A program made the translations under genes and the position numbers. DNA of 64,000 nt from Methylobacterium sp. WL119 (lineage in GTDB: Bacteria > Pseudomonadota > Alphaproteobacteria > Rhizobiales > Beijerinckiaceae): assembly GCF_008039875.1 (NCBI RefSeq), contig NZ_VRUU01000001.1, positions 1 to 64,000 of the forward strand. The letters run 5' to 3'. Shown one piece after another: positions 1-9,111 of the stretch (within the stretch, counting starts at the first letter, position 1; every line of letters starts with the position of its first letter). The notes under the pieces were generated by a model. That model searched no databases and was not told the origin of the DNA. It was given only the letters and a program-made list of their open reading frames with translations.

Positions 1-179
1 CCATCGCCGCTGCTGTGGAGGAACAGTCCGCCGTGACCCGGGAGATGTCGGGAAGCATGCATACGGCCGCCCACGGGGTGACGACGATCGCCGGAAGCAT
101 GGAGGACATCGCCCGGGCAAGCGAGCAAGTCGATCAAGCCACCCGAAAGGTTCGTCAGGCATCACGAGCGGCTGTCTAG
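1..179 (+). CDS. Methyl-accepting chemotaxis protein, C-terminal end (partial)
   Basis: The reading frame is open from the window edge to a TAG at 177-179. The 58 visible residues begin IAAAVEEQSAVTREMSGSM and continue with small-residue heptads, which is the end of the coiled-coil signalling domain of methyl-accepting chemotaxis proteins. The AVEEQSA stretch is a common C-terminal signature of alphaproteobacterial receptors, which act with CheA and CheW. The sensor part and any membrane segments lie outside the window, so the ligand cannot be guessed. Confidence 0.8.
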   Translation, partial: IAAAVEEQSAVTREMSGSMHTAAHGVTTIAGSMEDIARASEQVDQATRKVRQASRAAV

Positions 180-629
180 AGACGTCGTCCCAGGCGCGGA
201 CGAGATGAGCGCTGAGTTCGCTTCTCTTGTCCGATGGTCCAAGCCGACGCGGTCGGTCGTCGGCTCAAGCGCACGTGATACGATCGTGGATGCCGATCAG
301 GAAAACGGATCCACCAACGCAGTGCCGGTTCGCTTGCTGCACAAGGCCTACGCGCTCGACGGGAGATATTACGATCGGGCATCGAAAGATTTTGGACGTC
401 TTCGTTGCAGATGCACGCGAGCTTTGGTCCCTCCACCGACGACCTGAAAGACATCTCCGTGCGAGCCCTAGCGGAAGTCGAGCTCCTGATCCCACACGGC
501 AAAACTCTGCTCGGTCCACACCCAAAGGCGCAACCATAAAAAGGCGCGAGTAAAGCCACCGCAGCCAGGTGCGATGGCCACCTCTGATCACCGGACACTT
601 CCGACTCTGATATCACCAGTGAAGTCGAC
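180..629. other. Intergenic stretch with no supported gene
   Basis: These 450 bases lie between the chemoreceptor stop and the GGDEF-EAL gene. Open frames exist on both strands, up to 178 codons on the minus strand, but their translations are rich in Arg, Ser and Cys with no recognisable domain. They also overlap one another, as expected in GC-rich non-coding DNA. Base composition is less GC-rich than in the core genes further right. The last part should hold the promoter of the downstream gene, but I see no convincing -35/-10 pair. Confidence 0.5.
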
Positions 630-2990
630 ATGCATTCGATTGTGACTTGCGTTCGAGACTTCCACGACGAGCAGCTGTTGCTGTTGGCCGCAGTCGTATG
701 CAGCGTCGGCATCTACGCCTCATCCGCCATCGCCGCTCATGCGGCGCGTTCGGAAGGCGTAGCTCGGCGCAAATGGGGCATCGTCAGTATCGTCGCCGCC
801 GGCTGTACCGCGTGGGCGACCCACATGATCGCCCTGCTGGCCTATCGACCCGGCATGGCAGCCGGCTTTGAACCGATCCTGACGGCAGTTTCGCTGTTCC
901 TCGTGATCGGGGGGATCGGCACCGGCGTCGGCCTCTCCATCGGCCAGCGCGCGCGTGCGCCCCGCTTCGTGGCAGGCGTCATTTTAGGTTCGGGCGTCAC
1001 AGCCCTTCACTACGTCGGACAGGCGTCATATCGTGTGACGGGGCACGTCACCTGGGACTGGGGCTTCATCGCTCCATCTGTGCTCCTGAGCCTCGGTCTT
1101 TCCGGCCTCGCCCTGATCATGGCGGGTGAGCGCGATCGCTCCCGCCGACGTTTCGCCGGCCCCCTGCTGTTCGGTTCGATCGTGGTCCTGCATCTCGCCG
1201 GTATGACCGCGGTCACCATCGCCTACGACCCTCAGGTGGCATTGCCCGCCTCCGCCATCGCCCCGGAGATGATCGCCCCGATCATCGCGCTCGTCTCGTT
1301 CGGCCTGCTCAGCCTCGCCTTCTTCGGCTTGCGGTCCGCCTTGAATGCCCGGGCGCAGCTGCGCAGGGACAGCGCGCGTCTGCGGGAGCTGGCAAGCCTT
1401 TCGCTCGAAGGCCTCGCCGTATGCGACGGCGAAGTCGTGACGACGGCCAATCGTAGCCTTGAAGAGATGTCCGGCCTGACTCAGGCACAGTTGGTCGGGT
1501 GCAACGTGAAACGCCTGCTCCCCGGACTGGTGCTGGGCGACCTCCCGGAACACGAGGAACGCGAAGTCGAGCTCGTCGACGCCGCGGGTGGGCATGTCCC
1601 GGTCCGCGTCGTACGGAAAGACATCTCACTCGGCCACAAGCGCCAGACCGTGATCGCCTTCCGGGACCAACGGGAGCGCCTGCAATCGGAAGCACGGCTC
1701 CGGACGCTCGCCTTCACGGACACCGTGACTGGGTTGCCCAACCGGGCTCGCTTCGGCGACCTGCTGACCCACCATTCCGCGACCTTGCGGAACGGGGAAG
1801 GCGGCTTCGCCGTGCTGATGCTCGATCTCGATCGGTTCAAGTTTGTCAACGATACGCTCGGTCACGGTATGGGCGACGACCTCCTGCGCAAGGTCGCCGC
1901 ACGGCTGCAAGCCGTCGTCGGCGAAACCAACATCGTGGCACGTCTCGGCGGGGACGAGTTCGCCATCCTGCTTCTGGGCTCCGTCGGCGTCGCGTCTGCG
2001 GAATCTCTGGCGGTTGCCCTCGTGGAGGCGATCGATCGACCCTTCCTGCTCGACGGGCAGCTAGTTCATGTCGGCGTCAGCATCGGTATCGCGATGGCTC
2101 CGCTGAACGGCAGCCAACCCGAGGAACTGCTCCGCAATGCCGATTTCGCCCTCTACAAGGTCAAGGGTGAGGGCAAGGGGTCTTTTTGCCTGTTCGAGCC
2201 GGCGCTTGCCGAACGCATGCAGGCGCGCATCCGTTTGGAAGCCGACATGCGCCGCGCCCTCGAGGTCGGCGAGTTCGAGGTCCACTACCAGCCGCTCGTC
2301 GATGCCGAGACGGGGGTAGTGACCGCAGCGGAAGCCCTGGTCCGCTGGCGTCACCCTGTACGCGGCCTCATTCCGCCGATCGAGTTCATCCCCCTGGCCG
2401 AGGAGACCGGCCTCATCCTGCACCTGGGTGCCTGGGTGCTGCGAACGGCTTGTACGCAGGCGTCGACGTGGTCCAGCTCGATCAAGGTGGCGGTCAATCT
2501 CTCGCCCGTTCAGTTCCGCGACGACCGTCTCGCGGAAACGGTCGCTGCGACCCTCGAGGCGACCGGGCTTGAGGCGGGCCGTCTCGAACTCGAAATCACG
2601 GAAGGCGTCATGCTCGACGACGAGGAACGGACCCTTTCGATGCTCACGAAGCTCAAGGCGCTTGGTGTCAGCCTCGCGATGGACGACTTCGGGACCGGGT
2701 ATTCCTCATTCAGCTATCTGCGCCGCTTCCCGTTCTCGAAGATCAAGATCGATCGTTCCTTCGTTCGTCTCCTGCCTGAGGATACGGAGAGTGCGGCGAT
2801 CGTCCGGGCCATCATCACCATGGGCGCGTGCCTGGGTATGACGACCACCGTCGAAGGTGTGGAGACGGCGGAACAGTACGCGTTCGTCGCCGAGGCCCAA
2901 TGCAGCCAGGTTCAAGGCTATCACGTCAGCCGTCCGCTGCCCCATCTCGAGTTCCTGAGTTTCCTGACGGGCATGAAGGCCGCGGCTTGA
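630..2990 (+). CDS. MHYT-PAS-GGDEF-EAL cyclic-di-GMP signalling protein
   Basis: A 786-residue membrane protein for cyclic-di-GMP turnover. Residues 1-235 form about seven membrane helices of the MHYT sensor type; the diagnostic motif appears as ATHMIALLAY near residue 64. A PAS-like segment spans about 245-345. The GGDEF domain has an intact LGGDEF near 440, but the upstream product-inhibition RxxD site is replaced by GETN. The EAL domain starts near 567 (EALVRW). It keeps the metal and catalytic residues of an active phosphodiesterase: Asn in VNLSP, Glu in LEITEG, the Asp pair in DDFGTG, Lys in KIDRSF and Glu in TVEGVE. Both activities are possible; phosphodiesterase is the better supported. 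It stands alone between a receptor end and a recombinase remnant. Confidence 0.88.
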   Translation: MHSIVTCVRDFHDEQLLLLAAVVCSVGIYASSAIAAHAARSEGVARRKWGIVSIVAAGCTAWATHMIALLAYRPGMAAGFEPILTAVSLFLVIGGIGTGVGLSIGQRARAPRFVAGVILGSGVTALHYVGQASYRVTGHVTWDWGFIAPSVLLSLGLSGLALIMAGERDRSRRRFAGPLLFGSIVVLHLAGMTAVTIAYDPQVALPASAIAPEMIAPIIALVSFGLLSLAFFGLRSALNARAQLRRDSARLRELASLSLEGLAVCDGEVVTTANRSLEEMSGLTQAQLVGCNVKRLLPGLVLGDLPEHEEREVELVDAAGGHVPVRVVRKDISLGHKRQTVIAFRDQRERLQSEARLRTLAFTDTVTGLPNRARFGDLLTHHSATLRNGEGGFAVLMLDLDRFKFVNDTLGHGMGDDLLRKVAARLQAVVGETNIVARLGGDEFAILLLGSVGVASAESLAVALVEAIDRPFLLDGQLVHVGVSIGIAMAPLNGSQPEELLRNADFALYKVKGEGKGSFCLFEPALAERMQARIRLEADMRRALEVGEFEVHYQPLVDAETGVVTAAEALVRWRHPVRGLIPPIEFIPLAEETGLILHLGAWVLRTACTQASTWSSSIKVAVNLSPVQFRDDRLAETVAATLEATGLEAGRLELEITEGVMLDDEERTLSMLTKLKALGVSLAMDDFGTGYSSFSYLRRFPFSKIKIDRSFVRLLPEDTESAAIVRAIITMGACLGMTTTVEGVETAEQYAFVAEAQCSQVQGYHVSRPLPHLEFLSFLTGMKAAA

Positions 2991-3069
2991 GCAATCGCTG
3001 ACGTTCGTCGCGCTGCTTACAGGATGAACCCGACATTTGCTTTTCATCGCGCATGACGTGTCCAACGCG

Positions 3070-3865
3070 GTGCAGACGACGCTGAACGCCCACAATCCGC
3101 GTGTCACGCCCGCACGCGTGGTGACGGGGCCGATCCTGCTCACCGGACTTGCGACGCGCACGACGTGCGGCGGCGCGATGAGGCTGCGGACCGGAACCTC
3201 GAAGTCGAAGAAAGGGCACACCTACTGCAGCTGCTCGACGCAGGTGCGTTAAGGTGCGACGGGCTGCCCCGGCCGCTCGATCCGAATGGTGACGTTCGAC
3301 TCGCTCGTCACCGACCGCCTCGTAGCCGAACTGCTGCAGCCCAAGCGACTGGGGGCTACTTTGGCTTGTCTCTAGGCGCTCAGAGCTGAGCGTGCGGCGG
3401 ATGTCGACGGCCGCGTGGCTGCGAAGCGAGCTCGCGATAGCGGAGAAGAAGCTGCGGCGGCTCTACCGGCTGGTTTAGATCGGTGAGGACGAGCCGGACG
3501 ACCTCCTGAAGGAGCGGCTTTCGGCTGTGTGGGCGGAGCAGGAACTGACAAAAGCCGCGCTCGGCCGGATCCGTGATGCCGTTCCGGGTCCAGCAGATAT
3601 CAGCCCCGAAGCGATCGAGCGCCTGATGCGCGAGCACGTGACGTCGGGCGAGATCCCGTTTCGAAAGGCGTGGATTCAGGCGATCGTCGACCGGGTGGAG
3701 GTCGGAGCGGACGTGATCCGCATCGTCGGCGACAAGGAAAGCCTAAAAACTGCCGTGACAGGAGCCGGTGGCACAGCCGTACCTGATGTTCGCAGTCCTA
3801 TACGGAAGTGGCGCGCCCACGGGGAATCGAACCCCGGTCTGATCCGTGAGAGGGACCTGTCCTAA
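3070..3865 (+). pseudogene. Serine recombinase remnant (zinc-ribbon and C-terminal part)
   Basis: Pieces of a large serine recombinase lie in more than one frame. In one frame AHNPRVTPARVVTGPILLTG and CGGAMRLRTGTSKS match the recombinase zinc-ribbon region. After a frameshift between about 3250 and 3310, the DSLVTDRLVAELLQPKR segment follows. The coiled-coil part (KKLRRLYRLV) is cut by a TAG at 3476-3478. The same frame then continues through LTKAALGRIRDAV to AIVDRVEVGADVIRIVG and SPIRKWRA, the usual C-terminus. No N-terminal catalytic domain is present. The final codons run antisense into the tRNA-Glu gene. This is a dead fragment, probably of an element that integrated at the tRNA. Confidence 0.75.
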
Positions 3866-3883
3866 CCGCTAGACGATGGGCGC
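3809..3883 (-). tRNA. tRNA-Glu (CTC anticodon), CCA encoded
   Basis: The minus strand reads GCGCCCATCGTCTAGCGGTT and onward and folds as a complete cloverleaf. The 7-bp acceptor is GCGCCCA with TGGGCGC and discriminator G. The anticodon arm GGTCC/GGATC has loop CTCTCAC, giving anticodon CTC. The T arm contains GGTTCGATTCC. CCA is encoded at 3811-3809. The 75-base length including CCA suits tRNA-Glu. The 3' end touches the recombinase remnant, a common integration target. Confidence 0.95.
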
Positions 3884-3993
3884 GGTCGCTGCGGCTGATG
3901 AAGCTATCGGCCGGCGAGGCGTTCGTATAGCGACGGTACGGCGATGGAGCAAGACCCGGGCGGAGCCTTTTTCGCCGGGTCGTGAGGAGTGGC

Positions 3994-4989
3994 GTGTTGC
4001 AGGGTTTCGAGATCGAAGGCGAGCGGCAGGCGGTGATCGGGCCGGAGGCGGAGCGGGTGCGCCTCGACAGGGCGTTGGCGATCGCCTTTCCCGACGTGTC
4101 GCGGGCGCGGTTGCAGGATCTGGTCAAGGCGGGCCATGTCCGCCGCGACGGGGTGACGATCCTGGATTCGGCGGTGAAGGTCGGGCCGGGCACGGTGCTC
4201 GCGGTGGTGCTGCCCGAGGCGGTGTCGGCCGAGCCGCAGGCGGAGGCGGTCGACCTCATCATCGCCTACGAGGACGCCGACCTCATCGTGATCGACAAGC
4301 CAGCGGGATTGGTGGTCCATCCGGCGCCCGGGCACGCGGCCGGCACCCTCGTCAACGCGCTGATCGGCCATTGCGGGGCGAGCCTGTCGGGGATCGGCGG
4401 CGTGCGCCGGCCCGGCATCGTCCACCGGCTCGACAAGGGCACGAGCGGGCTGATCGTCGTCGCCAAGAACGACGCCGCCCACAAGGGCCTCACCGCGCAG
4501 TTCGCCGACCACGGCCGCAACGGGCCGCTGGAGCGGGCCTACCTCGCCCTGGTCTGGGGCCTGCCCGAGCCGCGGGTCGGCACCATCGACGCCAACCTCG
4601 ACCGCAGCCGCAAGAACCGCGAGAAGATCGCGGTGGTGCGCCCGGAGGAGGGCCGGCACGCGGTGACGCACTACGCGGTCGAGGCGGCCTACCCCGAGGC
4701 CGCCCTGGTCCGCTGCCGGCTCGAGACCGGGCGCACGCACCAGATTCGCGTGCACATGACCCATCGCGGGCATCCGCTCCTGGGGGACGCGGTCTACGGC
4801 GGCGCCTTCATCACCAAGGCGGCGCGGCTGTCGGAGACCGCGCAGGCCGCGCTGAAGGCCCTCGGGCGGCAGGCGCTGCACGCGGCGCTGCTCGGCTTCG
4901 CCCATCCGCGCACCGGCGAGCACCTCCGCTTCGAGAGCCCGCTCCCGCCGGAGATGACGCGGCTGGTGGCGGCGCTGGCGGAGCGCTGA
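3994..4989 (+). CDS. rluD: RluD-family 23S rRNA pseudouridine synthase
   Basis: A 331-residue pseudouridine synthase of the RluA/RluD family, which isomerises uridines in the ribosomal large subunit RNA. An S4 RNA-binding domain occupies about residues 15-75 (RLDRALAIAFPDVSRARLQ). The catalytic domain has the invariant HRLDKGTSG motif near residue 145 with its catalytic Asp, and RTHQIRVHM later. I chose GTG at 3994 because a GAGGAG at 3984-3989 would serve it, whereas an in-frame GTG at 3982 lies upstream of that site. TTG at 3997 is also possible. It precedes rpoH in the same direction, a common pairing in alphaproteobacteria. RluD is the most likely member, but RluC-type specificity is not excluded. 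Confidence 0.88.
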   Translation: MLQGFEIEGERQAVIGPEAERVRLDRALAIAFPDVSRARLQDLVKAGHVRRDGVTILDSAVKVGPGTVLAVVLPEAVSAEPQAEAVDLIIAYEDADLIVIDKPAGLVVHPAPGHAAGTLVNALIGHCGASLSGIGGVRRPGIVHRLDKGTSGLIVVAKNDAAHKGLTAQFADHGRNGPLERAYLALVWGLPEPRVGTIDANLDRSRKNREKIAVVRPEEGRHAVTHYAVEAAYPEAALVRCRLETGRTHQIRVHMTHRGHPLLGDAVYGGAFITKAARLSETAQAALKALGRQALHAALLGFAHPRTGEHLRFESPLPPEMTRLVAALAER

Positions 4990-5232
4990 GCCGCGTGGCC
5001 GCCGGGCCACGGTCAAGGACCAGCGTGTGAAACCGCACCGAGGCCCGCGACCGATCGTGACAGGTTCGACCTTCCGGAGGCGTGATGCGTTGAGGTCTAT
5101 GTTCGCGTCGCGGACCCGCTACCGGCTCGGAGTTTTCCCCTCTACCATGGGGATTCGGAGAGCCGGCTTGAGAAGCGGTGCTCCGCACCAGAGTGTCCGC
5201 CCGCCAGGGGGACCATCGTCAAGGAGAATGCC

Positions 5233-6117
5233 ATGGCCGGCGCATTGCCCGTGCTCGCCAACGAAGGTGGCCTGTCGCGCTACCTCGACGAGATCCGCAA
5301 GTTCCCGATGCTGGAGCCGACGGAAGAGTTCACGCTGGCCAAGAACTGGCGCGACGGCGGCGACCGCGAGGCGGCGCACCGCCTCGTCACCTCGCACCTG
5401 CGCCTCGTCGCCAAGATTGCCATGGGCTATCGCGGCTACGGCCTGCCGATCGGCGAGGTCGTGTCCGAGGGCAATGTCGGCCTGATGCAGGCGGTCAAGC
5501 GCTTCGATCCCGACAAGGGCTTCCGCCTCGCGACCTACGCGATGTGGTGGATCAAGGCGGCGATCCAGGAATACATCCTGCGCTCGTGGTCGCTCGTGAA
5601 GATGGGCACCACCGCCAACCAGAAGAAGCTGTTCTTCAACCTGCGCAAGGCCAAGGGCAAGATCTCGGCGCTCGAGGAGGGCGACCTCAAGCCGGATCAG
5701 GTGGCGCAGATCGCGACCCGGCTCGGCGTGCCGGAGCAGGACGTGATCGACATGAACCGCCGCCTGTCCGGCGACACCTCCCTCAATGCGCCCCTGCGCG
5801 AGGAGGGCGAGGGCGAGTGGCAGGATTGGCTCGTCGACAACGCGCCGAGCCAGGAGACGGTGCTGGCCGGCGAGCAGGAAGGCCAGAACCGGCTTTCGGC
5901 GCTGCGCGACGCGCTCTCGGTGCTCAACGCCCGCGAGCGTCGCATCTTCGAGGCGCGGCGCCTCGCCGACGATCCGATCACCCTGGAGGACCTCTCGGGC
6001 GAGTTCGGCGTCTCGCGCGAGCGCGTCCGCCAGATCGAGGTGCGGGCGTTCGAGAAGGTCCAGGAAGCGGTCAAACGCAACCTCGCGACGCGGGAATTGC
6101 CGCGCATGGGTGCGTGA
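5233..6117 (+). CDS. rpoH: RNA polymerase sigma factor RpoH (sigma-32)
   Basis: A 294-residue heat-shock sigma factor. Region 1.2 starts RYLDEIRKFPMLEP, region 2 contains LATYAMWWIKAAIQEYILRSWS, and the RpoH box reads QKKLFFNLRKAKGK near residue 130, which identifies sigma-32. Region 4.2 (ISRERV-type helix, here GVSRERVRQIEVRAFEKVQ) lies at the C-terminus. The start at 5233 follows AAGGAG with 7 bases of spacing. The 240-base leader from rluD may carry promoters. Alphaproteobacteria often have several rpoH copies; which copy this is cannot be told from the window. Confidence 0.96.
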   Translation: MAGALPVLANEGGLSRYLDEIRKFPMLEPTEEFTLAKNWRDGGDREAAHRLVTSHLRLVAKIAMGYRGYGLPIGEVVSEGNVGLMQAVKRFDPDKGFRLATYAMWWIKAAIQEYILRSWSLVKMGTTANQKKLFFNLRKAKGKISALEEGDLKPDQVAQIATRLGVPEQDVIDMNRRLSGDTSLNAPLREEGEGEWQDWLVDNAPSQETVLAGEQEGQNRLSALRDALSVLNARERRIFEARRLADDPITLEDLSGEFGVSRERVRQIEVRAFEKVQEAVKRNLATRELPRMGA

Positions 6118-6155
6118 CGCCGAGACCAGCGTCGGCGACGACATCCGGGCATGTC

Positions 6156-6178
6156 CCCTCCCCTCGATACGGGGAGGG
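6156..6178. terminator. GC-rich hairpin between convergent genes
   Basis: CCCTCCCC pairs with GGGGAGGG across a 7-base loop. It lies 39 bases after the rpoH stop and 30 bases before the end of the converging gene. There is no clear T tract on either side. It resembles the other C-rich/G-rich palindromes in this window and may act as a bidirectional terminator or be a REP-type repeat. Confidence 0.5.
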
Positions 6179-6207
6179 CGGCACGGCCTTCCGTCGAAGC
6201 GATCAGC

Positions 6208-7608
6208 TCACTTCCACTGGTCGAACGCCTCCTGCACCACCTGCGTGCCGGCGCTGCCCTTCTCGAAATTGAGCACGGCGCGCTGCCCGCTGGCGTAGCG
6301 GATCGCGATGTCGAACCAGGGCTTGTGCAGCAGCAGGTCGGTATTGCGGTCGACGTCGCCGCGCAGCGACGACAGCCCGATCAGGAACAGGTTCTCCCGC
6401 ACGCGGACCGGCAGGCCCGAGACCGGCGAACCGCGGGCGGCCTCGTCGTCCTTGGCCTGAAGCAGGCCGATATCCTGCACCGAGCGCTTCTCGCCGTCCG
6501 CGCCGGTGCCGGTGAAGACGAGATTGATGGTGTGCGAGGCCGGCAGGGTCTGGTCGAGGTTGCGCTGGATCGTCATCACCAGCGTCAGGCCGGCCTCCGG
6601 CACCGTCACCGTGGCGACGATCGCCGTCTCCAGGGGCTGGCCCTGCTCGCCGGGAACGGAATCGAGGCGCCAGACCACGCGGCCGGTCGTCGAGGTCGGC
6701 GCCGCGTTCTGGCCCGCGGTGTTCTCCTCGATCAGGACGGCGCGCTGCGCCACCGCGATCCCGGGTTGGCTCGGCGGGCTCGCGGGATTGCGCGACCCGG
6801 CCTGATCCGTCGCGACGGCCGGCGGCGACGCCTTCGGGGCGGGGTCGCCGCCGATCCGGTCCGAGAACTTCGTCTCGGCGCCCTCCGGCTGGGTTTCCGC
6901 CGTCTCGGCACCGCCGGAGGGCAGGTTCGCCGGCTTGTCGCGCAGCAGGAACGCCGCGACCGCGATCAGCCCGATCACCACCGTCAGGACGATGCCGACG
7001 AAGGCGTTGCGCAGCATCCGCGAGCGCCCGCCGCGCGGCGCCACCACGTCGATGCGCGGGCGCTGCCGCCCGTTCGCCGCATCGTTGGCGGCGATCGGAT
7101 CGTCGACGGCCTCAGCCGGCTGGACCGCGGCAGGCTCCGGCTCGGGGATCGGATCCGCGCCCTTGGGCTTGCGCGCGGTGATCGGCACGGCGGCCTCGCG
7201 CGGCTCCTCCGGCGGCTTCGGCAGGAAGGACGGGGCCGGAGCCGGCGGGAGGAACGGCGTGGCTTCGGGCTGCGGCTCGGGCTCGAGCACGGGGGCCGGC
7301 AGCGGCGCCGGGGTCGGTTCGGGGATCGGCGGTTGCGGCGGCGGAGGCGGCACGATCGCCGGCGCGGGCGGCGGGGCGACCTCCGGTGCCGGCGCAGGTG
7401 CGCCGTAATCGACCTCCAGGCGCGCGATGGCGTTGTCGAGCGCCTGCCGCTCGAGATCGATGTCCGCCTCGGGCAGCGGCGGGTCGAGGGAGCGGAGCTG
7501 GCCGATCAGGGCGTTGCGCGCGCGCTCGTAGACCGCCTTGCGCATGGCCGGCGTCCGGTCGGGCAGGGCGTCGAGCGCCCGCGCCAGCAACGGGTAGTAA
7601 TCGGCCAT
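6208..7608 (-). CDS. Proline-rich single-span membrane protein, function unknown
   Basis: A 466-residue protein I cannot assign. Residues 1-75 look like a compact helical domain (MADYYPLLARALDALPDRTP). Residues 80-175 are a Pro/Ala/Glu-rich linker. One membrane helix lies near 198-222 (FVGIVLTVVIGLIAVAAFLL). The C-terminal 220 residues, predicted outside the cytoplasm, form a folded domain containing VVWRLDSVPGEQGQPLETAI and LTLVMTIQRNLDQTLPASHT. The layout suggests a cell-envelope protein with a cytoplasmic head. It lies downstream of purA on the same strand with a 51-base gap. Similar proteins are common in Rhizobiales, but no function is known to me. Confidence 0.8.
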   Translation of the reverse strand: MADYYPLLARALDALPDRTPAMRKAVYERARNALIGQLRSLDPPLPEADIDLERQALDNAIARLEVDYGAPAPAPEVAPPPAPAIVPPPPPQPPIPEPTPAPLPAPVLEPEPQPEATPFLPPAPAPSFLPKPPEEPREAAVPITARKPKGADPIPEPEPAAVQPAEAVDDPIAANDAANGRQRPRIDVVAPRGGRSRMLRNAFVGIVLTVVIGLIAVAAFLLRDKPANLPSGGAETAETQPEGAETKFSDRIGGDPAPKASPPAVATDQAGSRNPASPPSQPGIAVAQRAVLIEENTAGQNAAPTSTTGRVVWRLDSVPGEQGQPLETAIVATVTVPEAGLTLVMTIQRNLDQTLPASHTINLVFTGTGADGEKRSVQDIGLLQAKDDEAARGSPVSGLPVRVRENLFLIGLSSLRGDVDRNTDLLLHKPWFDIAIRYASGQRAVLNFEKGSAGTQVVQEAFDQWK

Positions 7609-7659
7609 GTCCTCAGGGATCCGCGGGTTCGCGGTCCGCGCGTCGCGCGGACCGGACGA

Positions 7660-8952
7660 TCAATCCTCGAAGGGATTGTGCATCAGGATGGTGTCGTCGC
7701 GCTCCGGCGACGTCGAGAGGAGCGCCACCGGGCAGCCGATCAGCTCCTCGATGCGCCGGACGTACTTGATCGCCTGCGCCGGCAGCTCGGCCCAGGAGCG
7801 GGCGCCGGCGGTCGTCTCCGACCATCCGGGGATCGTCTCGTAGATCGGCTCGACCCGGGCCTGCGCGGCCTGGCTCGCCGGCAGGTGGTCGATGACCGCG
7901 CCGTCGAGGCGGTAGCCGGTGCAGACCTCGATCGTCTCGAACCCGTCGAGGATGTCGAGCTTGGTCAGGGCGATGCCGTCGATGCCCGAGGTCCGCACGG
8001 TCTGGCGCACCAGCACCGCGTCGAACCAGCCGCAGCGCCGCTTGCGCCCGGTGTTGACGCCGAACTCGCGGCCCTTCCGGCCGATGGTCTCGCCGATCTC
8101 GTCGAACAGCTCGGTCGGGAACGGGCCCTCGCCGACGCGGGTGGTGTAGGCCTTGGCGATGCCGAGCACGTAGCCGATCACGCCCGGGCCGAGGCCCGAG
8201 CCGGTCGCCGCCTGCGCCGCGACGATGTTCGACGAGGTGACGAACGGATAGGTGCCGTGGTCGACGTCGAGCAGCGCGCCCTGCGCGCCCTCGAACAGGA
8301 TGCGCTTGCCGGCGCGGCGTTCCTCGTCGAGCAGCGCCCAGACCGGGCAGGCATAGGGCAGGATCGTCGGCGCGATCGCCTTCAATTCGGACAGCAGGGC
8401 GCCCGCGTCGACCTCGGCGATGCCGAGGCCGCGGCGCAGGGCGTTGTGGTGGGTCAGCACCCGCTCGATTTTGGCCGGCAGGGTGTCGGCATCGGCGAGA
8501 TCGACCACGCGGATCGCGCGGCGGCCGACCTTGTCCTCGTAGGCCGGGCCGATGCCGCGCTTGGTCGTGCCGATCTTCAGCCCGGCGTTGGCGGTCTCGC
8601 GGAAATGGTCGAGCTCGCGGTGCAGCGGCAGGATCAGCGTCGCGTTGTCGGCGATGCGGAGGGATCGCGGCGAGACCTCGACGCCCTGCGCCTGGATGCG
8701 GGCGATCTCGTCGACGAGGTGCCATGGGTCGACGACGACGCCGTTGCCGATCACCGAGAGCTTGCCGCCGCGCACCACGCCCGAGGGCAGCAGCGCCAGC
8801 TTGTAGGTCACGCCGTCGATGACGAGCGTATGCCCGGCATTGTGGCCGCCCTGGAAGCGGACCACGATGTCGGCCTGCTCGGAGAGCCAGTCGACGATCT
8901 TGCCCTTGCCCTCATCGCCCCATTGGGCGCCTACGACGACGACGTTCGCCAT
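7660..8952 (-). CDS. purA: Adenylosuccinate synthetase
   Basis: A 430-residue enzyme that joins IMP and aspartate using GTP to make adenylosuccinate, the first committed step from IMP to AMP. The N-terminal [11 protein letters not shown] loop carries the catalytic Asp and is followed by GHNAGHT with the catalytic His. [12 protein letters not shown], typical of the family, lies in the C-terminal half. Length is standard. The next step, purB, is on the same strand about 1.7 kb upstream, separated by a small exported-protein gene and the aminotransferase. Confidence 0.97.
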   Translation of the reverse strand: MANVVVVGAQWGDEGKGKIVDWLSEQADIVVRFQGGHNAGHTLVIDGVTYKLALLPSGVVRGGKLSVIGNGVVVDPWHLVDEIARIQAQGVEVSPRSLRIADNATLILPLHRELDHFRETANAGLKIGTTKRGIGPAYEDKVGRRAIRVVDLADADTLPAKIERVLTHHNALRRGLGIAEVDAGALLSELKAIAPTILPYACPVWALLDEERRAGKRILFEGAQGALLDVDHGTYPFVTSSNIVAAQAATGSGLGPGVIGYVLGIAKAYTTRVGEGPFPTELFDEIGETIGRKGREFGVNTGRKRRCGWFDAVLVRQTVRTSGIDGIALTKLDILDGFETIEVCTGYRLDGAVIDHLPASQAAQARVEPIYETIPGWSETTAGARSWAELPAQAIKYVRRIEELIGCPVALLSTSPERDDTILMHNPFED

Positions 8953-9111
8953 GCGTGCCTTCAGACCCGTGGCCCGTTCGCGGGCGCCCGGCGTTGCGCC
9001 GCGCGAGAGAAAACCCGTTGCCGTGAGGGTGTTTCCGCGATCCGGTCCGGGAAATCAAGCAAACCGCCCCCGCCGTGTCGAACCGGCAGGGGACGAGCTT
9101 CGGCGCGGAGC

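Noticed and set aside
176-712. A 178-codon minus-strand frame in the gap after the chemoreceptor
   Set aside because: It has no ribosome site, no domain, and a Ser/Arg/Cys-rich composition. It also overlaps the start of the GGDEF-EAL gene.
3876-5030. A 384-codon frame overlapping rluD
   Set aside because: It is in another frame of the same strand and is composed almost wholly of Arg, Gly, Ala and Pro. The RluD frame has the S4 domain and catalytic motif.
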